DNA from: Bradyrhizobium sp. C9
GTDB taxonomy: Bacteria > Pseudomonadota > Alphaproteobacteria > Rhizobiales > Xanthobacteraceae
Length of the DNA: 64,000 nucleotides
Direction of reading: 5' to 3'
Assembly: GCF_002532045.1 (NCBI RefSeq)
Contig: NZ_NWTG01000032.1
Span: 1 to 64,000 of the forward strand
A program made the translations under genes and the position numbers. Position 1 is the first letter of the stretch, and every line of letters starts with the position of its first letter. Shown piece by piece: positions 20,588-28,902 of this stretch. The notes under the pieces are model-generated. The model searched no databases, had not been told where the DNA came from, and saw only the letters and a list, made by a program, of their open reading frames with translations.

Positions 20588-20755
20588 TACGCATCGATTT
20601 TGCGCCTGCCGGGATATTGCAAGCGATGGCCTGACTTGCGTCAGCGTGAGTTGCTACCCCCTTCCATCGGCCATAAAAACAATGAAAAGTCGCGTTCTGC
20701 GGTGATCCGCCGTGGGCCAGAGGAAACAAGTAGAACAAGGATAAGGGCAGGCTCC

Positions 20756-22978
20756 ATGGAAGCTTTCGCAGGCACCGCGTCACATTCGTCCCGCAAATGG
20801 GCACCGCCCGCTGACGCCAGCGATATCGTCAAGAGCATCCATGCGATGCTGCACCCGCGCAATATCGTGCTGGTCGGCGCCACCGACAAGCCCGGCAACT
20901 ATGCCGAACGGATCTGGAACAATCTCGTCAAATACGAATATGCCGGCGGCCTGTTTCCGATCAACGCCAAACGCGAAACCATCTGGGGCGTCACCTGCTA
21001 CAAGGATTTCGCCAGCCTTCCCGAAAAGCCCGACCATGTGCTGGTGCTGGTGCCGGCCCGCTTTGCCGTGCAGGTGATCCGCGATGCGGCCGCTGCCGGC
21101 GCCCGCTCGGCGACCATCGTCACGTCGGGCTTCAGCGAGTTGCAGGATGAAGAGAGCCAGCGGCTCGCGGTCGAGCTGAAGCAGGCGATCAAGGAGACCG
21201 GGCTGGCGGTCACCGGTCCGAATTGCCTCGGCAATCTCAGCGCCGGCGAGAACCTGTTCACCAACATCGACGACCGCATCGTCACCATGGAGCCGGGCGC
21301 GGTGGCGATCGCCGGCCAATCCGGCGCGATCGTGATGGCGATCCGCCAGGCGCTGGAGGATCGCGGCGTCGGTGTCGGCTACATGGTCACGACCGGCAAT
21401 GAATCCGGCCTCGAGACCCCCGACTTGATGAGCTATTTCGCCGCCGATCCCAGCATCCGCGTCATCGTGGTCTATCTCGAAGGCGTCAGGAACACAAAAG
21501 TGTTCCGCGAAGCCTGCAAGGCTGCGCGCGCTGCGGGCAAGCCGGTCATCGCGCTCAAGCTCGGCGCCTCCGAAGGCGGCCGCGCCGCCGCGATGGCGCA
21601 TACCGGTGCGCTGGCCGGCTCGATCGAGACATTCGATGCGATCTCGACCCGCGAAGGCGTGATCCGGGTGCGCGGGCTGGATGAATTGATCGAAACCACC
21701 GAGTGCTTCGTCCATGCCGATCCACCGAAGGGCAACCGCCTCGCGGCGGTGTCGCTGTCGGGCGGCAAGCGCGGCCTTCTGATCGACGCGTTCTATTCCG
21801 CCGGCCTGAACTTCGCGCCGCTGAGCCCGAATGCGTCCGAGCAATTGGCGAAGATGCTCGGGCCCGGCAGCATCGTCGGTAACCCGCTCGACGCCGGCTT
21901 CGCCGCGGTGGTCGATCCCTCCGTCTACATGAAGTCGATCAAGATCATGATCGACGATCCCGACACCGACATCGTCATCATCGATGCCGAGCTGCCGAAG
22001 GCGCCGCACGAGCTGCGCGAGCGCAATCTAAAGATCGTCAACGAGATGGCGGGCCAGGCCAACAAGCCGGTGATCTATATCAGCGCAATGTCGATCGGCT
22101 TCACCGAGTTCACCAAGGGACTGCGCAAGTCGCTGCCCGATATCGCGGTCTTGCAAGGTCTCGACCGCGCGGTCGGCGCGATCAAGTCGCTGATCGAATA
22201 TGCCGGTCTGCGCAAGGAAGTGCCCGACATCGTGTCGAGTTCGAAGCCGTCCGCGCGCGCGGTGCTGGAGAAGACGCTGAAGGCCGCCAACGGCGCCGCC
22301 GCGCTCGACGAGGTTGCCTCGAAGCAGCTGCTCAAGGCCTACGGCATCCCGATCTCCAAGGAAGACGTCGCGCAGACCGCGGCCGAGGCCGTAAAGATCG
22401 CCAAGGCAATCGGCTTTCCGGTGGTCGCGAAAGTTGTCAGCCCCGACATCCTGCACAAGTCGGACATCGGCGGCGTGGTGCTGAACCTCGGCAATGCGGC
22501 CGAGGTGAAGAAGGCGTTCAACGACATCACCGCGCGGGTGAAGAAGCTAAAGGGCAAGCCGAAGCTCGAGGGCATCCTGATCGCGCAACAGGTCAAGGCC
22601 GACCTCGAGCTCGTGGTCGGCGCCTCGCTCGATGCCGAGATGGGCCCCGTGGTGCTGTTCGGCACCGGCGGCGTCGATATCGAGCTGCTGAAGGACGTCG
22701 CCCTTGCCGGCGCGCCGCTCGATGCCGCCGAAGCGAAACAGCTGATCGCCAAGACCAAGGCCGGCGTCAAGCTGAAGGGCTATCGCGGCAAGCCCGCGCT
22801 GCACGAGCCATCGGCAGTGAAGGCGCTGGTCGGGCTCTCCAACCTGATGGCCGACGCCAATGGCCGCATCGCTTCGATCGACGTCAATCCGTTCCTGATC
22901 AACAGCAAGCTCGGCGTCGCCGTCGACGGCCTGATCGTGCTGAACAACGCCGCCGCGAACAAGGCGGCGGGGCATTAG
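20756..22978 (+). CDS. NDP-forming acyl-CoA synthetase (acetate-CoA ligase family)
   Basis: This 740-residue single-chain enzyme is of the ADP-forming acyl-CoA synthetase type. In order it has a CoA-binding Rossmann domain (about 30-130, IVLVGATDKPGNYAERIW), a succinyl-CoA-ligase-like flavodoxin domain (TGPNCLGNLS, then IAGQSGAIVMAI), a second ligase domain with MAHTGALAGS supplying the phosphohistidine, and a C-terminal ATP-grasp domain (about 510-735, GFPVVAKVVSPDILHKSDIGG). It makes an acyl-CoA reversibly with a nucleoside triphosphate. The start at 20756 is supported by the family N-terminus, not by a strong ribosome site. Substrate unknown. Confidence 0.88.
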   Translation: MEAFAGTASHSSRKWAPPADASDIVKSIHAMLHPRNIVLVGATDKPGNYAERIWNNLVKYEYAGGLFPINAKRETIWGVTCYKDFASLPEKPDHVLVLVPARFAVQVIRDAAAAGARSATIVTSGFSELQDEESQRLAVELKQAIKETGLAVTGPNCLGNLSAGENLFTNIDDRIVTMEPGAVAIAGQSGAIVMAIRQALEDRGVGVGYMVTTGNESGLETPDLMSYFAADPSIRVIVVYLEGVRNTKVFREACKAARAAGKPVIALKLGASEGGRAAAMAHTGALAGSIETFDAISTREGVIRVRGLDELIETTECFVHADPPKGNRLAAVSLSGGKRGLLIDAFYSAGLNFAPLSPNASEQLAKMLGPGSIVGNPLDAGFAAVVDPSVYMKSIKIMIDDPDTDIVIIDAELPKAPHELRERNLKIVNEMAGQANKPVIYISAMSIGFTEFTKGLRKSLPDIAVLQGLDRAVGAIKSLIEYAGLRKEVPDIVSSSKPSARAVLEKTLKAANGAAALDEVASKQLLKAYGIPISKEDVAQTAAEAVKIAKAIGFPVVAKVVSPDILHKSDIGGVVLNLGNAAEVKKAFNDITARVKKLKGKPKLEGILIAQQVKADLELVVGASLDAEMGPVVLFGTGGVDIELLKDVALAGAPLDAAEAKQLIAKTKAGVKLKGYRGKPALHEPSAVKALVGLSNLMADANGRIASIDVNPFLINSKLGVAVDGLIVLNNAAANKAAGH

Positions 22979-23006
22979 GGCTGATCGAGCTGATTAGGCA
23001 CTCATC

Positions 23007-23111
23007 CTCCCCATCATCCTGAGGTGCGAGCGGAGCGAGCCTCGAAGGATGCACGGCCCAGATGGCCGTCGATCCTTCGAGACGCCGCTTCGCGGTTCCT
23101 CAGGATGACGG
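23007..23111. repeat. Dispersed inverted repeat, second copy of the family at 16475-16577
   Basis: An element of about 105 bp has outer arms of the CATCCTGAGG/CCTCAGGATG type and an inner near-perfect stem, CTCGAAGGAT-gca-CGGCC at 23041-23058 against GGCCG-tcg-ATCCTTCGAG at 23064-23081. It lies between two convergent genes, as does the other copy, so it may serve as a shared terminator. Confidence 0.8.
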
Positions 23112-23151
23112 AACTATGAGCACATCAGCGCTTCGAACGGCTGCCGCTCGG

Positions 23152-23913
23152 CTAAAAGCTTGCGCCCCACTGCAGCGCGGTCTGCATCACCCAATCGCGA
23201 TAGAGCGTGAGCGGCGTCACGCCGGTGATGCCGCCGCAACCGGCAGTGCCGTTCGGGCCGGTGGACCAGCTCACCACGCCGACGATGACCGGGCCGCCTT
23301 GCTTGTCCTCGAACACGGGTGCACCGGAATCGCCGGTGCATGCGCCGAGCCCGTCGCGCACGCCCTGCCCGACCGGATCGACCAGACGGATCTGCAGCGT
23401 GCCGGGCTTGCCGCTCGCGATCAGGCCGGCGACGCGAATGCTGCCGCCGCTCTTGCCGTCGCCACGCACGGTGACGCCGACGCCGGCGACGGTGAAGCGG
23501 CCGCCGACCTGGATCGGAATGTTGGGCATGCCGAGTGCGGCCGGCGCCTTGCCCGCGGCCGGGACCGCAAGCTGCAGCAGCGCGACATCGGCGGTCGCCA
23601 CATGATTGGTCATCGCCTGCATCCGAAAGCCGGGATGGATCGCAACCGTCTTGACGTCCTGCAGCTTCGGCTGCCGGTCCGGCCCATAATCGACGATCTT
23701 GTAATCGGCGCCGGGCTGCACGCAATGCGCCGCGGTCAGCACCACCTTCGGCGCGATCAGCGCGCCGGTGCAGAAATTGCCACGCGAGCCGACGATGGTG
23801 ACGACGGCGCGCGCGACGCCATCGGTCGACGGCGCGCCACCACCGACGATCGCGAAGGCCGGCGTTGCGATCAACAGGGTCAGAAAGGCTGCCGCTCGAA
23901 TCAATGTCGTCAT
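23152..23913 (-). CDS. Secreted trypsin-like serine protease (S1 family)
   Basis: This 253-residue protease has a signal peptide (MTTLIRAAAFLTLLIATPAFA) and then IVGGGAPS, the classical mature N-terminus. The catalytic triad is complete: His in LTAAHC, Asp in ATADVALLQL and Ser in CTGDSGAPVF. Chymotrypsin-fold disulfide cysteines flank these. I chose the ATG at 23913, which gives a clean signal peptide; the longer frame reaches into AT-rich non-coding DNA. It probably acts outside the cytoplasm. Its natural substrate is not evident. Confidence 0.9.
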   Translation of the reverse strand: MTTLIRAAAFLTLLIATPAFAIVGGGAPSTDGVARAVVTIVGSRGNFCTGALIAPKVVLTAAHCVQPGADYKIVDYGPDRQPKLQDVKTVAIHPGFRMQAMTNHVATADVALLQLAVPAAGKAPAALGMPNIPIQVGGRFTVAGVGVTVRGDGKSGGSIRVAGLIASGKPGTLQIRLVDPVGQGVRDGLGACTGDSGAPVFEDKQGGPVIVGVVSWSTGPNGTAGCGGITGVTPLTLYRDWVMQTALQWGASF

Positions 23914-24345
23914 GGAACCCTGCGATTGGCATCTGGATGGAGCACATCCGAGGCGCGGCATTGCGTCGCTCACACTCGGCCGAAGAACACGTAATCTTGT
24001 ACAGAGCACCCGCACGCACACACGTCAATTATCTAAATATCTAGACGTCGATGACTACGGCGTTGAAGTCACCGCGAGATTTTCTGCAGCCCCATGGCTC
24101 GCACGCTCTGCGTGTCGCCATCTTGCCGCGATATCCGTCACATCGTATCCTGCGCCGTGCTGCCAGCACGACGTTCGAATGTGAACTGCATCTCTTGATC
24201 CCGTGCCTATCGGGGCCGTAGTTTGGGCTTGGTAATAATACAACCTCTGGCAGCATACCGCATACTTACCTTCATGACTTTCTGGATGCCGGTGCCGTCG
24301 ACCTACAGACGGTTTTCGATCCGCCATTTTTTGAGTTCGAGGATC
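23914..24345. other. 432-bp divergent intergenic region
   Basis: This region lies between the protease and LuxR-type genes. It is AT-richer than its surroundings and holds a short symmetric stretch near 24028-24048 (ACGTC ... GACGT around repeated ATCTA). It probably contains promoters for both genes. I see no credible extra gene in it. Confidence 0.5.
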
Positions 24346-25023
24346 ATGATGAGGATCGCGGTCGTCACGCCGATCAGGCTGTTCAGCGAGGGGCTTACCT
24401 CGAGTTTCCAGAACCACGCCGAGTTCGCCGTCGAGGCGGCGGTCTCCGATCTTGCCGGCCTGCGCGCGACCCTCGAGACCGGCAGTGTGAGTGTCATTCT
24501 GATCGACGTCACACAGGGCATCGATCTCGATGAGGTGCGCGTGATTGCGAGCGAGCACGCGCAGATCGCGCTGGTGGCGCTCGGCCTCAACGAGGACCGG
24601 CGCGACGTGGTCCGCTGCGGCCGGGCCGGGTTCAGCGGCTACATTTCCCGGAATGCCAGCTTCGACGAACTCTGCCGCGCGCTGTCGGACGTGGCATCGG
24701 GGCGGCTTGCCTGCAGCGCCGAGATTTCCGGCGGCCTGCTGCGCGCGCTGTTTTGCATGGAGCGTCAGACCGATACGATCGATACGGATCAGGGCCTGAC
24801 GCGCCGCGAAGGCGAGGTTCTCAAGCTCATCGGGCAGGGCATGTCGAACAAGGAGATCGCACGCGATCTCAAGCTCAGTCTTGCCACCGTCAAGCATCAC
24901 GTCCATCACGTACTGCAGAAACTCGGCCTGCCGCGCCGGGCACAGGCGATGCGGCGGGTCCGCGAAGCGCCGTGGATCGCGTCATCTGCGCCGGCGCTCG
25001 ATCGCCGCCGCGAGCTCGACTGA
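24346..25023 (+). CDS. LuxR-type regulator with degenerate receiver domain
   Basis: This 225-residue regulator has an N-terminal receiver-like fold (about 3-120) and a C-terminal LuxR helix-turn-helix (about 145-205: LTRREGEVLKLIGQGMSNKE, then HHVHHVLQKLG). The receiver keeps an Asp in ILIDVTQG, but the usual acidic pair near the N-terminus is replaced (IAVVTPIRLF) and the conserved Lys after GY is replaced by Ser/Arg (GYISRNAS). Phospho-relay control is therefore doubtful. I chose the ATG at 24346 after GAGGA; the ATG at 24349 is also possible. It lies upstream of the PatG-like protease gene on the same strand and is its likely regulator. Confidence 0.82.
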   Translation: MMRIAVVTPIRLFSEGLTSSFQNHAEFAVEAAVSDLAGLRATLETGSVSVILIDVTQGIDLDEVRVIASEHAQIALVALGLNEDRRDVVRCGRAGFSGYISRNASFDELCRALSDVASGRLACSAEISGGLLRALFCMERQTDTIDTDQGLTRREGEVLKLIGQGMSNKEIARDLKLSLATVKHHVHHVLQKLGLPRRAQAMRRVREAPWIASSAPALDRRRELD

Positions 25024-25124
25024 CATCAGCGACCTGAATTCCGTATTCGGCTGACCACAGCGCATGCACACATTGCCGAGCTGCGGCGCGGCTTTACGCA
25101 CATGCGTGCGGCGTCGCGCAGCAA

Positions 25125-25194
25125 GATCGATCCCGACTAAATCCTTGGATCGATCTTTCGAGGCGCAGGATCGATCTCCTGGATCGGCCGATCC
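25125..25194 (+). promoter_or_regulatory. GATCGAT-rich operator-like cluster upstream of the PatG-like protease
   Basis: The 349-bp gap after the LuxR-type gene contains GATCGATC at 25125-25132, two direct copies of GGATCGATCT at 25147-25156 and 25168-25177 (21 bp apart, two helical turns), and the perfect palindrome GGATCGGCCGATCC at 25181-25194. The spacing suggests side-by-side binding of a regulator, possibly the LuxR-type protein. The rest of the gap shows nothing else. Confidence 0.5.
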
Positions 25195-25372
25195 GTATCA
25201 TCGGCTCGATCCTTTCTGATCCACCACGGTGAATAGGCCTTTCTCGGCACACCTGCCACAACAGCACCAACGCAGCGACATGCCGCTCTTTTCGTTCGCT
25301 GCGCGATTGCAGATTGCCGTGGAAGACGGATCGGCTGCACGAATTCGCAGCAGATCGGCCAGGATCGATTTC

Positions 25373-27829
25373 ATGAATCCAGTTGCCGACATCGCTGGCC
25401 TGACTGCCTTGTGGCAGAGAACGTCGGGTGGCGACCCCGCGGTGAAGATCGCGATCATCGACGGTCCCGTCGATCTCAATCATCCCTCGCTCCGGCAGGC
25501 CCGTGTCGCCATGGGCGACGAATTCGTCGCGCCGTCTTCGCCGACGATCCAGTCCGAGCACGGCACGCATGTCACGAGCGTGCTGATGGGTACGCCCGGC
25601 AGCCCGGTGCTCGGCGTTGCGCCGAACTGCAGCGCAACCGTGTTCTCGATCTATCGCGAGAATGCGGCCGGGCAGATCGAGCCGTCCTCGCAAAGCACAT
25701 TGGCGCTCGCGATCAACCAGGCGCTGGCCGTCGGCGCCGACATCATTAACATCAGCAGCGGCCAGCAATCCGCGACGGGACAGGCCGATCGCATTCTGGT
25801 CGACGCGGTGCGGGCCTGCGAGCGTGCCGGCAAGCTGATCGTCGCCGCTGCCGGCAATGACGGCTGCCGCTGCGTGCAGGTGCCCGGCAGCCTGTCCTCG
25901 GTGCTTGCAGTCGGCGCGTGCGATCTGGCCGGCAACCCGCTGCCGTTCAGCAATTTCGGCGACGCCTATCTCGAGAGCGGCATCCTGGCGCCCGGCGAGA
26001 ACATCGCCGGCGCCTCGCCGCTCCGCAATGTCAGCCTGCGCTCCGGAACGAGTTACGCCGCGCCGATCGTGTCCGGCGTCGCCGCGCTGCTGCTCTCATG
26101 CCTGCGCCAGAACGGACGCAAGGCCGATCCACAAGCCGTCCGTGCCGCGCTGCTCGAAAGCGCAGTGCCCTGCCGCAACGACGGCAGCGCCTCGCGCTGT
26201 CTCGCCGGACGGCTCGATATTCCCGCGGCTGTCGCCGCCCTGCTTGGCGAGCAGGCGGACGCCGTCATGCCGTCGGGTGCCACGGCCGCGCCTCCCCGCT
26301 TCTGGGGAGTGTCCGCGCGCCCTTTCGTCCAACCGTCATCCGCCGCTCAGCCAACTGCAACCAGAGAGGGTTCCATGGGAGATCTATCAGCAATGTCTGC
26401 ACCATCGGCTCCGCGCATATTCGGGCCGGACGGCTCGGTCCTGCGAAGCAGCGCCGGGATCATGCCAAGCGAGGCGCAGCCCGCCGCGCCGGCAGCACAT
26501 GCGGCCATGGCCGCGCCTGTTGATCACGGCGTCGTCGCAGCGCCGATCGCGGCACCCGCGCCCTATCCGTATCACGCGCCTCATGCGGGCGGCGACATGG
26601 TCTGGATGCCGGCACCGGCACCGCAGATGGTGATGCCGCCGATGATGATGCCGCAGATGGCGATACCGACGGCCGGCATGATGCCGCAGACCTGGCTGCA
26701 GCCGCAGCAACTGCCCGCGCTGATGCCGAGCAATGCGCTTCCCGTCGCAATGCCCCAGGCCTTGCCGATGTACGAAGCGCCCGCGGTTCGAACCAGCGGC
26801 GAGAAGAGCTGCGGTTGTGGCGGCGGCATGCGTCCACGGGGCGCGACGGCCGAGTCCACCGGTCAGCTCGCCTTCCCGATCGGCCGGCTGTTCTACGATT
26901 TCGGCAAGGAAGCCCGCCTGGATTACTTCGTGCAGGCGATCGCCAACTGGCGCGACAGCCTGATCGGCCGCGGCGATCCAGCCTTCGGGCCCGAGCGCGA
27001 CCACTCCGGCGATACCTCGGCGCCGTACAATCCGGCGATCATGGCGCGCTATCTGCTGAATCAGGCCGAAGGCGAGACCGCAACGCCGCCCGGCGCCGGC
27101 AACAACTTCCCCGACGCCGACGCCATCACCTGGACGATGACGATCGATTCGATTCCGATCTATGCGATCAAGCCGCTCGACGTGTTCGGTCTCGGGTTCT
27201 TCGCCGCGCTGATCCTGGCGCTGTGGCATCAGGAGGTTTCGCACGACGATCCTGCGACGACCCGCACCGTGGCAATCGCGACGATGTCGGCCCCCGCCGG
27301 CGGCGAGCCGCCGGCGACGCGCCCGGCATTCCCACCGCCCGGCGGCGTTGCGCGGGTCTCGATGGCCGGCTGGGTCGACAGCACCAACACGACCAAGCTG
27401 CTCAACGGCACCGTCGTGCCGACGCTCGTGACCGATTGGCGCGGCTTCTACCAATGGGATCTGTTCACCCTGTTCGGGCCACTCCCCTGGCCGGACGGCG
27501 CAGAAGGCTTCCTCGAGCGCATCTACAACGAGTTCCGCAATGTCGGCCTTTCGCCGCAGGATCGCGCGCTGAACTACTCGGCGATGAATGCCTACAACAC
27601 GCGGAAGATCTTCATTGACGCTGCCAAGAAGGGCCTGCGGCTCGACACCGTCGAAGTCGACCAGAGCGTCATCTGCCGGCCGGACTCGGAATGCCACGAC
27701 GTGACCTACCGCTTCTTCAACCCGACGCAAGTCCTGACCCAGGCGCGCGAAGTCTATCAGTACACGATCGACGTGAGCGACGTGGTGCCGGTGGCGGTCG
27801 GGCCGCTGCGGCAGTGGCAGGTCTATTGA
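25373..27829 (+). CDS. Subtilase with PatG-like C-terminal domain (cyanobactin maturation protease family)
   Basis: This is an 818-residue protein. Residues 1-290 form a subtilisin domain with an intact triad: Asp30 in IAIIDGPVDLNHP, His63 in EHGTH and Ser227 in SGTSYAAP. Residues 300-475 are an Ala/Pro/Met-rich low-complexity linker ending in CGCGGG (480-485). Residues 498-818 match the PatA/PatG family C-terminal region, with FPIGRLFYDFGKEARLD, SIPIYAIKPLDVFG, LERIYNEFRNVG, SPQDRALNYSAMNAYNT and YTIDVSDVVPVAVG. PatG-type enzymes cleave and cyclise ribosomal peptides. No signal peptide is seen. The start could also be GTG 25229 or ATG 25280; I prefer ATG 25373 because family members begin near ADIAGL. 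Confidence 0.88.
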   Translation: MNPVADIAGLTALWQRTSGGDPAVKIAIIDGPVDLNHPSLRQARVAMGDEFVAPSSPTIQSEHGTHVTSVLMGTPGSPVLGVAPNCSATVFSIYRENAAGQIEPSSQSTLALAINQALAVGADIINISSGQQSATGQADRILVDAVRACERAGKLIVAAAGNDGCRCVQVPGSLSSVLAVGACDLAGNPLPFSNFGDAYLESGILAPGENIAGASPLRNVSLRSGTSYAAPIVSGVAALLLSCLRQNGRKADPQAVRAALLESAVPCRNDGSASRCLAGRLDIPAAVAALLGEQADAVMPSGATAAPPRFWGVSARPFVQPSSAAQPTATREGSMGDLSAMSAPSAPRIFGPDGSVLRSSAGIMPSEAQPAAPAAHAAMAAPVDHGVVAAPIAAPAPYPYHAPHAGGDMVWMPAPAPQMVMPPMMMPQMAIPTAGMMPQTWLQPQQLPALMPSNALPVAMPQALPMYEAPAVRTSGEKSCGCGGGMRPRGATAESTGQLAFPIGRLFYDFGKEARLDYFVQAIANWRDSLIGRGDPAFGPERDHSGDTSAPYNPAIMARYLLNQAEGETATPPGAGNNFPDADAITWTMTIDSIPIYAIKPLDVFGLGFFAALILALWHQEVSHDDPATTRTVAIATMSAPAGGEPPATRPAFPPPGGVARVSMAGWVDSTNTTKLLNGTVVPTLVTDWRGFYQWDLFTLFGPLPWPDGAEGFLERIYNEFRNVGLSPQDRALNYSAMNAYNTRKIFIDAAKKGLRLDTVEVDQSVICRPDSECHDVTYRFFNPTQVLTQAREVYQYTIDVSDVVPVAVGPLRQWQVY

Positions 27830-28003
27830 CGCGATTGCTCCTCTGCGCCCGGAGGAGATCAGAACGTGGCGCGAATTAGCGTCACGTGGTCCAGGAGATC
27901 GACGCGATGAGCGATCCCCTGGGCGACGTCCAGCGACGGCTGCCCCGGTCGGTGCCCACCTCCCGTAGTTGCCGTCAATTCAAACCGAAAGAAGGAGCTG
28001 AAC

Positions 28004-28195
28004 ATGTACGCAAGGAACGACTTTGAGACCTTCGGCAGCGTGCGTAGCCCGATCCAGTGTGAGGGCATCGAGCGCGGTCCGAAGCGGATTGCCGAAGTGG
28101 CGACCAACGGGTCGGTCAACCCGCAGGGTTGGCAGGACATCCTCGGTACGGCCGTGCAGGCGCTGCCGGGCGTCCTCGGTGCTTTCGGCATCTGA
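28004..28195 (+). CDS. Small protein, candidate precursor peptide (63 aa)
   Basis: This 63-residue product follows a strong ribosome site (AGAAGGAGCTGAAC then ATG) 174 bp after the PatG-like protease gene. The N-terminal two thirds are polar and charged, with one Cys (residue 19). The last 22 residues are hydrophobic and glycine-rich, ending GTAVQALPGVLGAFGI. A charged leader and a hydrophobic, Gly/Ala-rich tail beside a PatG-like protease fit a ribosomal peptide precursor, but no known cyanobactin recognition motif is seen. A GC hairpin follows the stop, as often found after precursor genes. The function is inferred from context only. Confidence 0.6.
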   Translation: MYARNDFETFGSVRSPIQCEGIERGPKRIAEVATNGSVNPQGWQDILGTAVQALPGVLGAFGI

Positions 28196-28206
28196 TCGCC
28201 AAACTC

Positions 28207-28229
28207 GGGGCCCGGCGCTGTCGGGCCCC
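28207..28229 (+). terminator. Intra-operon hairpin after the 63-aa gene
   Basis: A perfect 8-bp stem, GGGGCCCG (28207-28214) with CGGGCCCC (28222-28229) around a 7-base loop, begins 12 bp after the stop codon. No T-run follows, so it is more likely an mRNA-stabilising or attenuating hairpin than a full terminator. That arrangement would raise the level of the first small gene over the following two. Confidence 0.6.
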
Positions 28230-28251
28230 ACCCACCTTTGAGGAGGCCGAC

Positions 28252-28431
28252 ATGATGCAGAAATCCACCGCCAGGAGCCCACAGCAACAGCAAAAGAACG
28301 GTCGCCGGATCGAGCCCTCCGGAAAGATCGTCGTGTCGTCAGTCGTGACCCACGCCTCGCTGCTCGCCGCGATCAGCGACCGCAACCCGATCATCGCCAA
28401 ACGCACCACATCCGACGAAGACAAATCCTGA
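28252..28431 (+). CDS. Small hypothetical protein (59 aa)
   Basis: This 59-residue product has a consensus ribosome site (GAGGAGG, six bases before the ATG). The composition is Gln-, Ser- and Arg/Lys-rich at the N-terminus, with a mildly hydrophobic middle (KIVVSSVVTHASLLAAI) and a charged C-terminus (TTSDEDKS). It has no signal peptide or recognised domain. Its place between the putative precursor and the 112-residue gene suggests a second substrate or an accessory protein of the PatG-like locus. The function is unknown. Confidence 0.55.
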   Translation: MMQKSTARSPQQQQKNGRRIEPSGKIVVSSVVTHASLLAAISDRNPIIAKRTTSDEDKS

Positions 28432-28467
28432 CGTCGTCGTCATCACCGAACCTATGGAGCCGATGCC

Positions 28468-28806
28468 ATGGCAAGACCGCCCCGCAAATCCGGATCCGAC
28501 AGCGCCGCCTCTCCGCCGCCGGCGGAAGCATCCGCAGCGTCAAGCGTTGCCGACGCGCGGCGCCCGTTGGAGGCCGCTGTCGTCGCCCGTCCGAAGATCG
28601 CCACCACGCCCGCCCCGCCGACGACGTCGGCCTACATGGCGCCGCCGCAGGGCCCCGGTGCTCCGCAGCAGATGCGCCATGATGGCTCGCCGCACTCGGA
28701 GGCGAGGCTCAACACTGCGATGAAGATCCTGCTCGATCCCACGGCCCGTGCGCTGCCGAGCAAGGTCTATTCCGGACAGGCACGAAACTGGACCCGCAGA
28801 CCGTGA
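28468..28806 (+). CDS. Small Ala/Pro-rich hypothetical protein (112 aa)
   Basis: This 112-residue product has an ATG at 28468 preceded by GGAG. The first 75 residues are low-complexity and rich in Ala, Pro and Ser, similar in flavour to the linker of the PatG-like protease. The end (ARLNTAMKILLDPTARALPS, then KVYSGQARNWTRRP) is more ordered and basic. I recognise no domain. It closes the run of same-strand small genes and is followed by a hairpin. It may be a scaffold or accessory factor; confidence in the gene is moderate and in any function low. Confidence 0.55.
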   Translation: MARPPRKSGSDSAASPPPAEASAASSVADARRPLEAAVVARPKIATTPAPPTTSAYMAPPQGPGAPQQMRHDGSPHSEARLNTAMKILLDPTARALPSKVYSGQARNWTRRP

Positions 28807-28853
28807 CCGGCTCGACGCAGTGAGCTGCGCTTCGATCCGCTGCCCGAACATGC

Positions 28854-28882
28854 AACGGCCCGCCCGCCCCGGCGGGGCCGTT
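28854..28882 (+). terminator. Hairpin terminator after the small-gene operon
   Basis: The stem AACGGCCC (28854-28861) pairs with GGGCCGTT (28875-28882), with further GC pairing inside. It lies 48 bp after the last small gene and before the methyltransferase ribosome site, marking the probable end of the PatG-like locus. Confidence 0.6.
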
Positions 28883-28902
28883 GCCGCTCGCCGGAGAGAG
28901 AC

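Noticed and set aside
26387..27730. 447-codon open frame antisense to the PatG-like protease
   Set aside because: Overlaps a gene with intact catalytic and family motifs and reads as Arg/His-rich low complexity.
27866..28026. Two tiny overlapping frames (14 and 39 codons, 27866-27910 and 27907-28026) between the PatG-like gene and the 63-aa gene, with ribosome-like sites
   Set aside because: Too short to support, the second overlaps the start of the better 63-aa gene, and composition is not gene-like. They could be leader peptides, so worth remembering.
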